Shown: positions 5,249-6,318 of the stretch, one piece after another
How positions within the stretch are numbered: position 1 is the first letter of the stretch
Layout of the letters: each line of letters begins with the position of its first letter
Assembly (NCBI GenBank): GCA_046048295.1
Contig: JBJOGJ010000228.1
Location: forward strand, 1 to 6,318
Source: CBDCWA01 sp046048295
GTDB lineage: Bacteria > Pseudomonadota > Alphaproteobacteria > Rhizobiales > Hyphomicrobiaceae
DNA length: 6,318 nucleotides
Reading direction: 5' to 3'
Program-made: the position numbers and the translations under genes
The notes under the pieces: generated by a model
Databases searched by the model: none
What the model was told of the DNA's origin: nothing
Seen by the model: the letters and a program-made list of their open reading frames with translations, nothing else

Positions 5249-6318
5249 CTAGCGGGGTTGGTTAACAAACCGCCACCATGGCGCGGATAAGGCACCATAT
5301 GTGATTGCCGAGACGGCCAGTGATGCAAGGTAGGGTGCTTCCAGCCCAAATCCCCATCTGGCGACCGACCATGTCACTATTCCGACTATAATGGTGGCCG
5401 CCGCGGCAGAAGGCCCGCCGATCCGCGTGAACAGCCCCATGACGGCCACAACGAAGACGCCAGAGCTTCCGGCTGCGGATGCCGTCTCGATCAACTCCTT
5501 GACCGAGCCGGAAGTGAGCGCGAGCGCGAAAGCGATTGCGGCCAGACTTGCGACAGTAAGACGCGACGTGAGGAGCTGTGCCCGGTCGGACTGACCCGGA
5601 AGCGCAGGTGAAACGATGTTGTGGGCCACTTGTGCGGCACTGGCGAGCAGGACGGAATCGACGGTCGACAGGATCGCCGAAATGATGGCTCCCGCGAAAA
5701 GGATGTATAGCAAGGTCGGAAGCAGCTTGTGGGCAAGGGTGGGGATCACTTGCTCGGAGTGCGGGGCATCCGGGAGCAGCGCCGGTGCAATGAGGCCGAG
5801 CAGGACCGGTATGATGCCGACGACGATGTAGAGTACGCCGCCGGCCAGGGTACCGCGGACTGCGACCTCGGCCGATCGGGCTCCGAGGACCCTCGAGATG
5901 ATCTCCACGGCGACGATTGTCCCACAAAGCGGCACAGCGAGCCGCTCGATGAGGGCCAGCACAGATCCGTCCGGAAGAACGAAGGGGTCGAGCCTGCCAG
6001 CCGGCACTGCTGCCAGCGCTACGCCGGCGCCACCGGCTTCGGCAATTGCTACGAACAACAACACGACAAGTCCGACAACGACTGCGAGGCCCTGTACAAG
6101 ATCGGTCCAGGCATCGGCGAGGAGCCCGCCCAATATGCTGTATGCGACCACTACGGCAGCGGCTGCGGTCATCGCAATCGAAACGTCGATGCCGGCGGCG
6201 GCGCCCACGACGGTGCCGAAAGCTCGAATCTGGGCTCCGGCCCAGAAAATCGATCCTGGCAGGAGCACGAGGACGACGAGCCTGCCAACCCAAGGGGCAT
6301 AGCGGCTGGCAAAGAAGT
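5249..6318 (-). CDS. Sodium:solute symporter (SSS family), N-terminus outside the window
   Basis: A Na+-coupled secondary transporter of the inner membrane; the family imports sugars, amino acids, organic acids, pantothenate, choline and similar solutes. About 355 C-terminal residues are visible. The frame stays open to the window edge, reading FFASRYAPWVGRLVVLV ahead of the GTG at 6268, so that GTG is not a credible start. About ten hydrophobic membrane segments can be counted, against the usual thirteen, so roughly the first three are missing. Family landmarks: a GSIFWAGAQIRAFG segment; YSILGGLLADAWTDLVQG, matching the SSS signature; the Na2-site segment SAILSTVDSVLLASAAQVAHNIV, with its Ser-Thr pair; and SAAGSSGVFVVAVMGLFTRIGG near the end. 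The C-terminus is short (FVNQPR). It is the first gene of the visible minus-strand series, 190 nt from the phosphatase. It may supply the module's substrate, but the gap and the hairpin between them leave co-transcription open. Substrate is not predictable. Confidence 0.9.
   Translation of the reverse strand, partial: FFASRYAPWVGRLVVLVLLPGSIFWAGAQIRAFGTVVGAAAGIDVSIAMTAAAAVVVAYSILGGLLADAWTDLVQGLAVVVGLVVLLFVAIAEAGGAGVALAAVPAGRLDPFVLPDGSVLALIERLAVPLCGTIVAVEIISRVLGARSAEVAVRGTLAGGVLYIVVGIIPVLLGLIAPALLPDAPHSEQVIPTLAHKLLPTLLYILFAGAIISAILSTVDSVLLASAAQVAHNIVSPALPGQSDRAQLLTSRLTVASLAAIAFALALTSGSVKELIETASAAGSSGVFVVAVMGLFTRIGGPSAAAATIIVGIVTWSVARWGFGLEAPYLASLAVSAITYGALSAPWWRFVNQPR

Noticed and set aside
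5256..5271. Imperfect palindrome GGTTG-GTTAAC-AAACC
   Set aside because: It lies in the last codons of the symporter (…RFVNQPR) and has a central mismatch pair, so coding constraint and chance are sufficient explanations.
5262..6293. Minus-strand ORF of 343 codons overlapping the symporter in another frame
   Set aside because: Its translation is rich in Arg, Ser and Cys and lacks membrane segments, while the overlapping frame has clear SSS motifs and hydrophobic helices. It is a frame shadow.

Overview
The window looks like part of the chromosome of a Gram-negative proteobacterium. The DNA is moderately GC-rich, and the coding frames throw large antisense shadow ORFs, as GC-rich bacterial DNA does. 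One product has a Sec signal peptide in front of a DUF2147 domain, a family found mainly in proteobacteria. The sequence alone does not support a genus. I see no tRNA, rRNA, CRISPR, transposase or phage gene.

Layout: (i) Positions 1-218 are an AT-richer leader holding a perfect 10-bp tandem repeat just upstream of a lone plus-strand gene for an exported DUF2147 protein (219-773). (ii) The rest is coded on the minus strand and meets that gene tail to tail with only 19 nt between the two stop codons. In the direction of transcription (right to left) the minus-strand genes are: a sodium:solute symporter cut by the right window edge (5249-6318); a HAD-IB phosphatase of MtnX-like type (4369-5058); a class III PLP aminotransferase (2935-4365); and two divergent tandem alpha/beta hydrolases (1804-2694 and 793-1740). 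The non-coding gaps are 190 nt (symporter to phosphatase, rich in inverted repeats), 3 nt (phosphatase to aminotransferase), 240 nt (aminotransferase to first hydrolase, with one hairpin) and 63 nt (between the hydrolases). No gene-free stretch exceeds 300 nt.

How the genes may work together (inference): the phosphatase and aminotransferase are almost certainly translated as a coupled pair, because the aminotransferase Shine-Dalgarno sequence lies inside the last phosphatase codons. Together with a Na+-coupled importer upstream and carboxylesterase/thioesterase-like hydrolases downstream, this resembles a small metabolic module that aminates a carbonyl compound and removes a phosphate. The substrate is not identifiable.

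The most notable observation is that the second hydrolase has lost all three catalytic-triad positions that its neighbour keeps, while retaining the fold landmarks. It also has no ATG or GTG start, and it lies in the same reading frame as its neighbour with a single TAG between them. It may be a pseudoenzyme partner, a readthrough extension or a decaying copy.
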